Of a stretch of DNA of 64,000 nt, positions 51,669 to 61,515 are shown in pieces. Position 1 is the first letter of the stretch; every line of letters begins with the position of its first letter. The position numbers and the translations under genes were made by a program. Source of the stretch: Salinispora fenicalii (GTDB taxonomy: Bacteria; Actinomycetota; Actinomycetes; Mycobacteriales; Micromonosporaceae). Location: positions 1-64,000 of the forward strand of contig NZ_AZWQ01000022.1 in assembly GCF_000514815.1 (NCBI RefSeq). The letters run 5' to 3'. The notes beneath the pieces were generated by a model, which saw only the letters and a program-made list of their open reading frames with translations, searched no databases and had not been told where the DNA came from.

Positions 51669-54511
51669 CGATCCCCGCTTCCCCGAGAGTTCTCGCCGAC
51701 CAGGGCCAGGAACGCGTCCTCCAGGCGCCGCCGGGGCACCACCCGGTCCACCCCGATGCCGGCCCGCACCAGCTCGGCGACCACCTCGCTGCGGGCGGTG
51801 CCATTGGTATCCACCACGAGCTGCCCGTCGCCGTCGGGCAGCACCGAGACGCCCGCCAGCCGGTCCAGCACCTCCCGCGCGGCCACCGGGTCGGTGACCT
51901 CCAGCAGGACGCTCGGCGACTCGCCGACGATCTCCTCGACCGGGCCGGACGCGACGATCTGCCCCTTGGTCACCACCACCGCGTGGGTGCAGGTCTGCTC
52001 CACCTCGGCGAGCAGGTGGCTGGAGACCAGCACCGCCCGGCCGCCGGTGGCGTACCGCCGCAGGACCCGGCGCATCTCGGCGATCTGCGGCGGGTCCAGA
52101 CCGTCCGTCGGCTCGTCGAGCACCAGCAGCTCCGGCAGGCCGAGCATCGCCTGCGCGATCGCCAGGCGCTGCCGCATGCCGTGGCTGTAGGTCCGCACCT
52201 TCCGGTGCACTGAGGTGCCCAGCCCGGCGATCTCCAACGCCTCGTCGAAGTGCGCGTCGGCCCGCGGCCGCCCGGTCGCCCGCCAGTACGCCTTCAGGTT
52301 GTCCAGCCCGGACAGGTGCGGCAGGAAGCCGGGGCCCTCCACCAGGGCTCCGATCCGGGACAGCACCGGGGCGCCCGGCACCAGCCGGTGTCCGAAGACG
52401 TAGACCTCGCCGGCGGTCGGCTGGGTCAGCCCCATCAGCACCCGCAGCGTGGTGGTCTTGCCCGCGCCGTTCGGGCCGAGCAGGCCCACCACCTGCCCGG
52501 GGTGCACCTCGAAGTCGACGTTGGAGACGGCGACGAAGCCGTCCGCGTACTCCTTGCGCAGTTCCCGGACGGCGAGCGGGACGCCCGCGTACTCCGGGTG
52601 GACTCGGCTCTCCCGACGCCGGTGCCGGCGGCGGAGGACGGCGACGACCACGACGAGCCCGACCACGATCGTGGCGAGCAGCCCGGCGAGGACCCAGCGC
52701 CAGACGATGGCGTCGGTGGGGATCGGCTCGCTGGCGACTGTGGGCAGGGTGACCGCGCCGTTCGCCAGGGCCACGCTGTAGACGGCCGGTTCGACCGGGG
52801 TGGCGTACGCCTGGTCGGAGGTTGCCACCACGACCCGCAGCCGATGCCCGGCCTCGATCCGGCGGACGATCGCCGGCAGGGTGACGGTGACCGGTTCGGC
52901 GTCCTCGACGGCCGCCGGTAGCCCCGTCAGCCGGATCGGCGCGACCAGCCCGTTCGGCAGGGTCGCTGACCCGTCACCGGCGACGTCGTAGAGCTTGACG
53001 AAGAGTACGGCCGTGCCGGTCGGGGAGGCGGCCCGGATGGAGATGGTCGGCGCTCCGACCACGTCCACCGCCGCCGGCAGCGGTGCGGACTCGAACCGGG
53101 CGTGCTGGCCGGGGATATCCCCGGCGACCCCGTCGAGCAGCGACGAGAGCTCCCCGGCGAAGGGCACCGACGAGATCGCGGCCGGGTTGCCGGCCGGCGG
53201 GTTGGCGATGGACTGCGCCGGACCGCTCACCGACACCGGCTGCTGGCCGGTGCCGTCAACACCCGGGTAGCCGGTGGCGCGGAAGCCGCTGGCGACCAGA
53301 CCCCGGTCGAGGGCGTCGAACCCGGCGATCCGGGAGAAGGTGAAGTCGTCGGCGGGGGCCGCGCCCTCGCTCTTGACGTAATGGTCGAGCCACTGCGCGG
53401 TCAGGTGCCGCACCCGGTCCGAGTCGGTCTTCGGGCCGTCGCCACCGTCATGTCCGCCGGTGAACCAGGCCACCTGGACCGGGGTGCCGGTCGCGGCGAT
53501 TTCCCGGGCGTTCGCGTCCGCCTCAGTGAGCGGAAAGAGGGTGTCGGCCGCCCCCTGCACCAGCAGCGTCGGCGCCTCGACCCGGTCGAGCTTCCCGGCC
53601 GGGCTGGAGCGGCGCAGCAGTGCGACGGCGTCCGGGTCGGCCCGCCCGGTGGTGGCGATCCGCAGGTATGCGGCGCACACGTCGGCGGCGAACCGCCCGC
53701 AGGAGGGGTCAACGGCGCCGGCCGTGGTGGCCGCGTTCTCCGGGAGGGAGCCGCCGGGCACGGAGCCGCCACCGGGGGCAAGGCCGCCGGGCGGGCCGGA
53801 GCCACCGAGGGGGGCGGGGCCGGGGTTGCCGCCGCTGCCGAAGAAGAGACCGGCCCACCCCTTCTTGAACACCCCCTGCTCCGGCCCCTTGCCGCTCTGC
53901 TCCGGCAGGAAGGAGCGGGCAAGGTCGTTCCAGGTGATCATCGGCACGATCGCGTCGACCCGCTGGTCCTGCGCGGCGAGCAGCAGCGCCAGCGCACCGC
54001 CGTAGGAGCCACCGACCACACCCACCCGCGGGTCACCGGCGGCGTCGGTGACGACCTCCGGGCGCGCGGCCAGCCAGTCCAGCAGGCGCTGCGCGTCGCG
54101 GACCTCGTAGTCCGGGTGGTCCAGGTGGATCTGCCCGCCGCTGCGGCCGAAGCCCCGCGCGGTCCAGGTCAGCACCGCGTACCCGCGGTCGGCAAACTCC
54201 TCGGCGTCGGCGCGGACCGACTCCTTGGTACCGCCGAAGCCGTGCGCGAGCAGCACCGCCGGCACCGGGGCGTCGGCGGTCGCGGCGGGGGGCAGGTACA
54301 GCGTGGTGTCCAGCTCGACCGGCTCGTCGCCGCTCGGCCCGGACCGAACAGTGATCAGCGCTGCCTCGGTGCGCAGGTCCGGTTCGGCGGGCCGGAGGGT
54401 CCCGGCGACTCCGGCGGCGAGCAGGACGACGACCACCGCCGCCGCGACCAGCGCACGCCGACGGGTGGGCAGGGCGCGCCGGATCCACGCGGCCGGTGAC
54501 GGCGATCTCAT
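51665..54511 (-). CDS. Fused alpha/beta-hydrolase and ABC transporter ATPase
   Basis: 948 residues, three parts in one chain. Residues 21-38 form a membrane segment after a basic start. Residues about 60-590 are an X-Pro dipeptidyl-peptidase-like hydrolase (S15/CocE group) with GGSYGG (Ser169), Asp323 in QGAADTLF and His354 in TGGHDGG, a Gly/Pro-rich insert at 225-260 and a beta-rich C-terminal part. Residues 604-626 form a second membrane segment followed by RRRHRRRE, and residues 645-940 are an ABC ATPase with Walker A GPNGAGKT (679-686), signature SHGMRQ, Walker B LLVLDEPTDGLD. The positive charges put the hydrolase outside and the ATPase inside. It is coupled to the permease at 50766. ATG at 54511 chosen (GTG at 54520 possible). 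Confidence 0.92.
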   Translation of the reverse strand: MRSPSPAAWIRRALPTRRRALVAAAVVVVLLAAGVAGTLRPAEPDLRTEAALITVRSGPSGDEPVELDTTLYLPPAATADAPVPAVLLAHGFGGTKESVRADAEEFADRGYAVLTWTARGFGRSGGQIHLDHPDYEVRDAQRLLDWLAARPEVVTDAAGDPRVGVVGGSYGGALALLLAAQDQRVDAIVPMITWNDLARSFLPEQSGKGPEQGVFKKGWAGLFFGSGGNPGPAPLGGSGPPGGLAPGGGSVPGGSLPENAATTAGAVDPSCGRFAADVCAAYLRIATTGRADPDAVALLRRSSPAGKLDRVEAPTLLVQGAADTLFPLTEADANAREIAATGTPVQVAWFTGGHDGGDGPKTDSDRVRHLTAQWLDHYVKSEGAAPADDFTFSRIAGFDALDRGLVASGFRATGYPGVDGTGQQPVSVSGPAQSIANPPAGNPAAISSVPFAGELSSLLDGVAGDIPGQHARFESAPLPAAVDVVGAPTISIRAASPTGTAVLFVKLYDVAGDGSATLPNGLVAPIRLTGLPAAVEDAEPVTVTLPAIVRRIEAGHRLRVVVATSDQAYATPVEPAVYSVALANGAVTLPTVASEPIPTDAIVWRWVLAGLLATIVVGLVVVVAVLRRRHRRRESRVHPEYAGVPLAVRELRKEYADGFVAVSNVDFEVHPGQVVGLLGPNGAGKTTTLRVLMGLTQPTAGEVYVFGHRLVPGAPVLSRIGALVEGPGFLPHLSGLDNLKAYWRATGRPRADAHFDEALEIAGLGTSVHRKVRTYSHGMRQRLAIAQAMLGLPELLVLDEPTDGLDPPQIAEMRRVLRRYATGGRAVLVSSHLLAEVEQTCTHAVVVTKGQIVASGPVEEIVGESPSVLLEVTDPVAAREVLDRLAGVSVLPDGDGQLVVDTNGTARSEVVAELVRAGIGVDRVVPRRRLEDAFLALVGENSRGSGDR

Positions 54512-54698
54512 GCGGCACACGCTACGGGGGAAAAGCTGAGGATTGCCTGAGTGAACACAGAACGCACCACTGTCGGCGGAGAGCACCGGCCCGTCGCCGG
54601 GCTCGCGACCAGCCCCGGCTACCGGCCCCGGCTGCCGACGCTGGCTGGGCGCCGATCCGGTGCGGGACTGGGCACCGGGCCGGCGCTGCCAGCCGTCG

Positions 54699-55334
54699 TC
54701 AACGGATGCGGCGGGCGGTGAGCACGGTGTCGTGGATGGTCACCGGCGTGCCGTCCGGTGTGGTGGCGGCGCGCGGGCGGGCGGCCCGGGTACGCACCTC
54801 CCAGTCGTCGGCGGGCAGGTCCTGCGCCAACTCGTCGGCCGTGTACAGCAGGTCGGGTTCCTTTAGTCGGCGCACGGCGGTGTCCAGGTCGCTGGGGTGG
54901 TGCCCAACGATCAGCAGGTGACCGTCCGGGGCCACCCGGGTGGCGAGCGTGGCGAATACCCGTCGCCGCAGCGCCCCGGGGAGGTGCAGGTAGGACGTGG
55001 ATACCAGGTCATAGTGGGGGCCGTCGTCGGGCTGCCAGTCGCGAATGTCCGCCCGCTGCCACCGCAGCCGCTCGGCCAGGGAGGCGGGTACGCGCTCGGC
55101 GGCACGGGCGAGGGCCTGCGCGGAGAAGTCCACGCCGGTGACCTGCCAGCCATGTCCGGCCAGCCAGATCGCGTCCGCGCCCTCGCCGCAGCCCACCTCC
55201 AGGGCCGTACCGGGGGCAAGGGGGGCGACCTCCTCGACGAGCACGGGGTTGGGGTCGCCGCTCCACACCTGCCCGGTCGCGCTGTATCGCTGGTCCCAGT
55301 AGTCAACGTTGATGATGGAGTCGAAGTCAGTCAT
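54699..55334 (-). CDS. SAM-dependent methyltransferase
   Basis: 211 residues. Class I methyltransferase fold with ALEVGCGEGADAIWLAGHGW (SAM loop), GVDFSAQAL, RADIRDW and YDLVSTSYLHLP. Similar to thiopurine- and tellurite-type methyltransferases of the Methyltransf_11/25 group. The substrate is unknown. ATG at 55334. Next to the ABC fusion gene but 187 bases away. Confidence 0.88.
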   Translation of the reverse strand: MTDFDSIINVDYWDQRYSATGQVWSGDPNPVLVEEVAPLAPGTALEVGCGEGADAIWLAGHGWQVTGVDFSAQALARAAERVPASLAERLRWQRADIRDWQPDDGPHYDLVSTSYLHLPGALRRRVFATLATRVAPDGHLLIVGHHPSDLDTAVRRLKEPDLLYTADELAQDLPADDWEVRTRAARPRAATTPDGTPVTIHDTVLTARRIR

Positions 55335-55594
55335 CACAGGTTCCTCTGCCGATCACCGGATCATGCGGAAGTGCCACCCTCCGGCAGCATGACGCGAACA
55401 CGCAATCGTCCTTGCCGGATTGGCAAAGCGGGAGGGTGGCGGGCCCGCGCCGAGCCGATCGGCCGCTCCACCGCGACCAGGTTGCCGGCCCGGTGGCCGC
55501 AGGCCGGCCAGCACCCAACCGGGATGTCCGGACAGCGCTCGCGCCACCGCAGCGTTTACCGAGGTCCTTCCGCGCACCGGCTAGGGTTCGGTGG

Positions 55595-57907
55595 GTGGGG
55601 GGACCGAAGCTCGTACTCACCGCCAGCCGGCAGCCGGCAGCGCTCGACGCCCGCCGGGGCATCGTGCAGCTGCACCCGGAGGTGCTTGCCGCGCTCGGGC
55701 TACGCCCCGGCGACCCGGTCCGGCTGGCCGGCCGGCGGGTCACCGCCGCCCGCGCGGCGGCGAGCGAGCCGGAGGCCACCCCCGGCTTGCTGTACGCCGA
55801 TGACCTGACCCTGGGCAACCTCGGCCTGCGCGACGGCGGTGAGGTCACCGTCGGCCCAGCCCCGGTTACCGCCGCCGCCCAGGTGGTGCTCACCGGCGCA
55901 CCGCAGGTGGTCGCGGCCGTCTCCCCGGAACTGCTCCGGCTCGCGCTACTCGGCAAGGTGGTCACCACCGGCGACGACGTCTCGCTGCTGCCGCAGGAGC
56001 TGCCGCCCCCGGCGGTGCTGCCTCCAGATGCGCTGCCCGACCCGGCGTTACGCGGCCTCCTGACGGCGGCCCGACAGAGCCTGGCCAACCGGGTTGGCTA
56101 CGCCTGGACCAGTACCCTGCTCACCGTCACCGACGCCACACCGGAGTCGGCGGCGCTGGTCACGATGGAGACCGCCATCGGGTGGGAGCACGGCCCCGCC
56201 ACCCACGACCTCGCCACCCACGGCCCGGCCACCCGCGACCTGGCGGCCTCCCGGGCCCTCTCCCCCGGCGGGGATCCACCCCTACCCCGGGCCGTCTCAC
56301 CCACCGGGGCACGGAACGTCGAGCCAGCGGTGACGACCGACCCGGTGCCGCCCATTGTGGAGGAGCCACCCGGGCTGCGCGCCCAGGTCGAGGAGCTGAC
56401 CGAGCTGCTCGACCTCGGCTTCCACCACGGTGCGGTGCTGCGCCGACTCGGCACCACGGTGGCGCTCGGCGTACTCCTCGACGGCCCGGCCGGGTCTGGC
56501 AAATCCGCGCTCGTACGTGCGGTCGCCGCCCGGGTCGGTGCCCGGGTTCGGCCACTCTGGGGGCCGGAGCTCGCCGCGTTGACCAACTCGGCCGCCGCCG
56601 AGCAGCTGCGGGCCACCGCCGCCGCGGTACGCGTTGACGGACCCGCCGTCCTGCTGGTCACCGATGTGGAAGCGCTCGCCCCGGCAGCCGCACCCGGCCC
56701 GATGGCCACCGTCTTCCGCCAGGTGGTGGCCGAGACCGTCGCGGCCGGGGCGGCCGTGGTGTGCACCACCAGCCGCCTCGACGCCGTGGACCCCGCCCTG
56801 CGCACCCCGGACCTGCTCTCGCTGCGTGTCAGCGTCCCGCTGCCGGACGCCGCCCTGCGCCGGGAGCAGCTTGGGGTGCTAACCCGACCGGTGCCGCTCG
56901 CCGAGGACGTACAGCTGGACGAGGTCGCGGCGCGTACGCCCGGTTTCGTCGCCGCCGACCTGGCCGCGCTGGTCCGCGAGGCGGGGGTCCGCGCCGCCCT
57001 GCGGCAGAAGACGGTTGAGCAACCTCGCATGACGATGGCCGACCTGCACGCGGCGCTGGCGGTGGTCCGCCCGACCACGATGGCGGCGTCGACCCTGGAG
57101 CTGGCGTCGGTGACCCTCGACGACGTGGGGGACCTGGCCGAGGTCAAGCAGACTCTGACCGAGTCGGTGTTGTGGCCCCTCACCTATCCGGACACCTTCG
57201 CGCGGCTGGGGGTGCAGCCACCCCGCGGGGTCCTGCTCTATGGCCCGCCGGGCTGCGGCAAGACGTACCTGGTGACTGCGTTGGCCGGTTCCGGTCGGGC
57301 AAACGTGCTCGCGGTGAAGGGCGCCGAGCTGTTGTCGAAATGGGTAGGCGAGAGCGAACGCGCGGTGCGCGAGTTGTTCCGCCAGGCCCGCGAGGCCGCA
57401 CCGACGCTGGTCTTCCTGGACGAGGTGGATGCGCTGGCGCCGGTACGTGGTCAGGCCACCGACGGCGGTACGGCCGACCGGGTGGTAGCCGCCCTCCTTA
57501 CCGAACTGGACGGTGTGGAGTCCTTACGCAACGTGGTTGTGGTCGGCGCGACCAATCGGCCGGACCTGGTCGACCCGGCCCTCCTGCGCCCCGGACGGAT
57601 GGAACGGCTGGTCTACGTCCCGCCGCCGGACGAGACGGGACGCGCCGAGATCCTGCGGGCGGCGTCGCGCACCGTGCCGCTGGCACCGGAGGTGGACCTC
57701 GGCGCGCTCGCCGGAGACCTGGACGGCTTCTCCGCTGCAGACTGTGCGGCACTGGTCCGGGAGGCGGCGCTCGCCGCTATGCGCGAATCGCTCGCCGCGG
57801 CGACGGTGACCACCGCCCACGTCGCGGTCGCCCGCACCCGCGTACGCCCCTCCCTGGACCCGGTTCAGGTCGCCTGGCTGGCCGAGTACGCGCGGAAACG
57901 TCAGTGA
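55595..57907 (+). CDS. Cdc48-like AAA ATPase (Cpa type)
   Basis: 770 residues. An N-terminal double-psi barrel like that of Cdc48/VAT (LTASRQPAALDARRGIVQLH), then two AAA domains. D1 has Walker A GPAGSGKSAL (about residue 297), but its Walker B reads LLVTDVEAL, so the usual Asp-Glu pair is changed. D2 has GPPGCGKTYL (about 550), Walker B VFLDEVDAL and an intact arginine-finger region ([21 protein letters not shown]). This matches the actinobacterial Cdc48-like protein (Cpa) described as a proteasome interactor. A linker near residues 195-235 contains HGPATHDLATHGPATRDLA repeats. GTG at 55595 chosen. Confidence 0.92.
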   Translation: MGGPKLVLTASRQPAALDARRGIVQLHPEVLAALGLRPGDPVRLAGRRVTAARAAASEPEATPGLLYADDLTLGNLGLRDGGEVTVGPAPVTAAAQVVLTGAPQVVAAVSPELLRLALLGKVVTTGDDVSLLPQELPPPAVLPPDALPDPALRGLLTAARQSLANRVGYAWTSTLLTVTDATPESAALVTMETAIGWEHGPATHDLATHGPATRDLAASRALSPGGDPPLPRAVSPTGARNVEPAVTTDPVPPIVEEPPGLRAQVEELTELLDLGFHHGAVLRRLGTTVALGVLLDGPAGSGKSALVRAVAARVGARVRPLWGPELAALTNSAAAEQLRATAAAVRVDGPAVLLVTDVEALAPAAAPGPMATVFRQVVAETVAAGAAVVCTTSRLDAVDPALRTPDLLSLRVSVPLPDAALRREQLGVLTRPVPLAEDVQLDEVAARTPGFVAADLAALVREAGVRAALRQKTVEQPRMTMADLHAALAVVRPTTMAASTLELASVTLDDVGDLAEVKQTLTESVLWPLTYPDTFARLGVQPPRGVLLYGPPGCGKTYLVTALAGSGRANVLAVKGAELLSKWVGESERAVRELFRQAREAAPTLVFLDEVDALAPVRGQATDGGTADRVVAALLTELDGVESLRNVVVVGATNRPDLVDPALLRPGRMERLVYVPPPDETGRAEILRAASRTVPLAPEVDLGALAGDLDGFSAADCAALVREAALAAMRESLAAATVTTAHVAVARTRVRPSLDPVQVAWLAEYARKRQ

Positions 57908-58407
57908 GCGGTCGGCGTGGCGTCCAGCGATAGCTCGGCGTAGACCTGGCCATCCGCTTCGCGGAGTTTCGCGCCGCAGTTGGTGAGAACGGAGAGCGCA
58001 CCCCGGTTGTCGGGGGTGGTCGCCGCGACTACCCGGCGCATGCCGGCCGCGGCGGCCTTGTTGAGTAGTTCCCGGAGCGCAGCCGACCCGATCCCCCGCC
58101 CCCGCGCCGAGCGCCCCAGCCACAACCCGGTTTCGACCGCATACAGCTCGTCACAGCGAGTCATCCGGATCACCCCGACGACCTCGCCGGCGGCCAGGAC
58201 GGCGTACATCCGGGTGCGGGTCGGGCCTGGCAACCCGGCGAAGCTGGCCCGGTGGAACTCGCGGAACGCCTCCCGCCGGGCGTGTGACCAGCCGGCCGGG
58301 GCCTTGACCGGCGGCATGACATCGGCCGGATCCGCCTCAGCGGCGGCTACGGAGAGCAATGACTCGAGGTTCCGTTCACTCACCGGCTCCAGCCGCACAT
58401 CACTCAC
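57901..58407 (-). CDS. GNAT family acetyltransferase
   Basis: 168 residues from the GTG at 58407. GNAT domain with YAVETGLWLGRSARGRGIGSAALREL and VVAATTPDNRGALSVLTNCGAK, as in RimJ/RimL-type acetyltransferases. Substrate unknown. Convergent with the Cdc48-like gene, overlapping by seven bases. Confidence 0.87.
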   Translation of the reverse strand: MSDVRLEPVSERNLESLLSVAAAEADPADVMPPVKAPAGWSHARREAFREFHRASFAGLPGPTRTRMYAVLAAGEVVGVIRMTRCDELYAVETGLWLGRSARGRGIGSAALRELLNKAAAAGMRRVVAATTPDNRGALSVLTNCGAKLREADGQVYAELSLDATPTAH

Positions 58408-58627
58408 CACGTGAGGCAGTGTGCCGGGCCAATCGGTGAGCGTCCAGCTCAATCGGGGCGGACTGACGATCCGGACGAAGAGATCGACCGGTCGGCCCTA
58501 TCCGAATCATCCTCACCCTCTGTTGTCAAACTCTCCGTTCCCCACCACGCCAACAGGTAGCGTCGGCGTTGGTGGCCCGCCGGGCTTCCGGGGCACGAGC
58601 CGATCGTTTGCGACAGGGGGATCGCGG

Positions 58628-58843
58628 ATGTTGCAGCGCCTACACGAGACCGGCCTTCGAGCGGAGCACGCCTATCTCGCGGGTTTCGTAAGCATTGGCC
58701 TGTCGTTTGGCAGTTGGTTCCTCTCCAAGCATCTGGAACGGGCAGGTATGGCCCGCGCCGACCGCTGGGGGATCTTCATCGGCGAGTGGGCTCCGACCTT
58801 CTTCGCCATCGGCAACGGCCTGCGCATGCACGAAAAGCGCTGA
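58628..58843 (+). CDS. Small membrane protein
   Basis: 71 residues. One hydrophobic stretch (YLAGFVSIGLSFGSWFLSK) and a second weaker one (WAPTFFAIGNGLRM). Short proteins of this pattern occur widely in actinobacteria. No function known to me. ATG at 58628 with GGGGGATCGCGG upstream. Confidence 0.7.
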   Translation: MLQRLHETGLRAEHAYLAGFVSIGLSFGSWFLSKHLERAGMARADRWGIFIGEWAPTFFAIGNGLRMHEKR

Positions 58844-58875
58844 CCGGACCGCAGGGGCCGGCTGTTGCCGGCCCC

Positions 58876-59319
58876 TCAGCGACGTCGGTCGCGGGCTCGG
58901 GCTGAGCGCAGGCGACGCAGCCGCCCAACCAGGAGCGGCTCGGCCGCCAGAGCGGCCGGGTTGTCCAGCAACACGTTCAACAGCTGGTAGTAACGAGTGG
59001 CGGTGCAGCCGAACCGGTCCCGGATCGCCTGTTCCTTGGCGCCCGGGTGCCGCCACCACTGCTGCTCGAAGTCGAGGATGTCCCGCTCTCGCTCGGTCAG
59101 CCCGACGGCTGCGCCCGCCGCAGCGTCGGCCCCTGACGCGCCGCCGCCCGCGTCCCCGGGCGCACCGCGGTCGGCCCCCACGACGTCCGGCTTGAGATCG
59201 GCCGGCGCGACGGCCTCCACCTCGGGCACCGGCCGGGGCGGCGGTACAACCGAGCGCCCGTCGCCGGACCGCCCGGCACCGGAGGGTTCGGCTGCGGTCG
59301 GGGCGGTGTCGGACGGCAT
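58876..59319 (-). CDS. DUF3263 protein
   Basis: 147 residues. The C-terminal 75 residues match DUF3263: LTERERDILDFEQQWWRHPGAKEQAIRDRF and ATRYYQLLNVLLDNPAAL, a helix-turn-helix-like fold found in actinobacteria. The N-terminal half is a low-complexity Ala/Pro/Gly-rich stretch. ATG at 59319 with GAGGAG four bases upstream. A DNA-binding role is possible but unproven. Confidence 0.88.
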   Translation of the reverse strand: MPSDTAPTAAEPSGAGRSGDGRSVVPPPRPVPEVEAVAPADLKPDVVGADRGAPGDAGGGASGADAAAGAAVGLTERERDILDFEQQWWRHPGAKEQAIRDRFGCTATRYYQLLNVLLDNPAALAAEPLLVGRLRRLRSARARDRRR

Positions 59320-59385
59320 GACACTCCTCGCGAGGGCGGTCGGCCCGGTACGGCCGGCCCGGGGTGCCTCAGCCTAGTGCCCGCG

Positions 59386-60399
59386 TCAGGAGATGTCCCG
59401 CCGCCGCATCGCCCAGCACGCTCCGCCGAGGATGAGCACCAGCCCTGCCGCGAGCAGCCCGGACGTGTGTTGCCAGGTGAGGGTCAGGGTCTCCGGATCG
59501 CACTGACCGAAGGGATTGACCCGGCACGTCTGCCAGTCCCTAAGAACGACCTCCTTCTGCATCCAGGCCTGCACGTAGGTGGGGAGCAGCCACGCCTCGA
59601 CAAACTTCGCTCCGGTCAGGCTGAGCAGCACTCCGAGCCCGAACTGCCCGACCACCATCACGCCGACCGCACCGCCCAGCGCCATCGCGGTGTGCCGGCC
59701 GAGCGAGGCCAGCCCGAAGCCGAGAACGGCGGCGACCAGGGCGAGCGTCACGCCACGCAGGCCGGTAAGGGCGAAGGACTGCCAGGCGCCGGCGGTCATC
59801 CCTTCGGTGGTGCCGCGCGTGGTGGCGATCAACCAGAAGCTGCCGAACCAGAGCATCGTCGTGGTCACCGCCAATGCCAGCAGCCCGGTGAGCAGGGCGG
59901 CCAGCTTGGTCAGCAGGACAGTCACCCGCTTCGGCCGCCACAACAGCATGGTCATCATGCCGCCGGTGTTCCACTCGGCGCCCACGAAGGAGGAGCCCAC
60001 CACGAAACCGACCAGGGCCAGGATCGCCGCGACCGCGATCAGCGTCCCGCCAAAGCTGGCCCGAAAGTCGAAAGTGCTCGACAGGAACTGGTCCGGCGAG
60101 TAGACGTCCCGGGGCGGGGGTGAGATCTGGGAGCAGTCCGGGGGGAAACGATCCGACTGGTCGCCCCGGGCTGCCGCCTGCTCGCACTCGGCCCGAAACT
60201 CTTCGGTCTGACGCACCTGCTGCTGCCAGTGTTCCTCGGCGGCCACCTCGGCCTTGGCCCGGGCCGCGTCATCGATCTTCTGGTTCGACAGGAAGACCCC
60301 GATGGCCACGGTCGCCAACACCGCCAGGCCCAGCACGGTCGCCCAGCGGGTGAGGCGCCGCAGCACCAGCCGGCGTAGTTCCGCACGGTAGAGACTCAT
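59386..60399 (-). CDS. ABC transporter permease
   Basis: 337 residues. An ABC-2-type membrane subunit. The first segment is WATVLGLAVLATVAIGVFL, and then a large outer loop (residues about 45-115) precedes five further segments (LIAVAAILALVGFVVGSSFV, ALLTGLLALAVTTTML, VTLALVAAVLGFGLASL). Overlaps the ATPase gene by four bases. Substrate unknown. Confidence 0.88.
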   Translation of the reverse strand: MSLYRAELRRLVLRRLTRWATVLGLAVLATVAIGVFLSNQKIDDAARAKAEVAAEEHWQQQVRQTEEFRAECEQAAARGDQSDRFPPDCSQISPPPRDVYSPDQFLSSTFDFRASFGGTLIAVAAILALVGFVVGSSFVGAEWNTGGMMTMLLWRPKRVTVLLTKLAALLTGLLALAVTTTMLWFGSFWLIATTRGTTEGMTAGAWQSFALTGLRGVTLALVAAVLGFGLASLGRHTAMALGGAVGVMVVGQFGLGVLLSLTGAKFVEAWLLPTYVQAWMQKEVVLRDWQTCRVNPFGQCDPETLTLTWQHTSGLLAAGLVLILGGACWAMRRRDIS

Positions 60400-61400
60400 G
60401 CGCCCCACCCTCCTGTGCTGCGCTGACCCACCGCGGCGGGCTTCGCCGACTGGTCAACCTGCCGGCTCTGACCGGGGGCCGGCGCGGTGGCGGTCAGGTC
60501 GAGGAAGACACTCTCCAGATCGCCGTCGATCCAGACCAGTTCACTGACGTACAGGCCCTGGCCGGCGAGGAGGCGGGTCACCATGGCGGCTTCTTCCACC
60601 CCGGAGAGCAGCAGGTGGTCCGGTTCCCGGGTTACGCGGAACCCGGCCCGGGTCAACGCCTCGCTCGCCTCCGGCAGGTCGGCCACCGTCTCCAGGCGTA
60701 CCCGGACGGTGCCGGCCGAGTGGGCCGCCAGCACCTTCTCCACCGGGCCGAACGCGACTCGGCGGCCCAACGAGATGATCGTGACTGAATCACAGATCAG
60801 TTGGACCTCGGCGAGGATGTGGCTGGAGAGCAGCACCGTGGTGCCGGTTTCGGACAGGTTCCGCATCAACGCCCGCATCTCCCGGATGCCGCCCGGGTCC
60901 AGCCCGTTGGCGGGCTCATCCAGGATCAGCAGTCGCGGCTCCTTCAGCAGGGCGGAGGCGACGGCGAGCCGCTGCTTCATGCCGAGCGAGTAGGTCTTCA
61001 CCCGCTCCCGGGATCGGTCTCGCAGCCCCACCAGTTCCAGCACCTCGTCGATCCGGGTGGAGCGGACCTCGCCCGCGGTAGCCAGCAGGGACAGGGTCTC
61101 CCGGGCGGTGAAGTGTGGGAAGAACTGCGGGCTCTCGACGATCGCGCCGACCTGACCGGCGACCGCGGACAGGTCGGCCGGGACCTCGTGGCCGAGCAGT
61201 CTCATCCGGCCGTCATCGGGCCGGATGAGACCGAGCAGCGTACGAAGGGTGGTCGTCTTACCCGACCCATTCGGGCCGAGGAAGCCGTGCACCTGGCCCG
61301 CCTCCACCCGCATGTCGAAGCCGTCGAGCGCGTTGCGGGTACCGCGCCTTCGGCTGCGATAGGACTTCTGCAGACCTTCTATTTCCAGGACAGCAGTCAA
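60396..61400 (-). CDS. ABC transporter ATP-binding protein
   Basis: 334 residues. Walker A GPNGSGKTTTLRTLL, signature YSLGMKQRLAVA, Walker B LLILDEPANGLD, D-loop and the SSHILAEVQ switch are all present; the C-terminal extension carries a regulatory part. It powers the permease at 59386. TTG at 61400 lies six bases after GGGGGAGG, a strong ribosome site; other starts lack one. Confidence 0.92.
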   Translation of the reverse strand: MTAVLEIEGLQKSYRSRRRGTRNALDGFDMRVEAGQVHGFLGPNGSGKTTTLRTLLGLIRPDDGRMRLLGHEVPADLSAVAGQVGAIVESPQFFPHFTARETLSLLATAGEVRSTRIDEVLELVGLRDRSRERVKTYSLGMKQRLAVASALLKEPRLLILDEPANGLDPGGIREMRALMRNLSETGTTVLLSSHILAEVQLICDSVTIISLGRRVAFGPVEKVLAAHSAGTVRVRLETVADLPEASEALTRAGFRVTREPDHLLLSGVEEAAMVTRLLAGQGLYVSELVWIDGDLESVFLDLTATAPAPGQSRQVDQSAKPAAVGQRSTGGWGA

Positions 61401-61515
61401 GCTGCACCTCCCCCGTTGGCGGCACTCACGACACAATACGCGGTACTACCCTTTGCGCAATACCCAATTCGTGCATCGCGGTGGAAAGCGGCGATAGGAG
61501 GCTTGGTCGTGCGAT

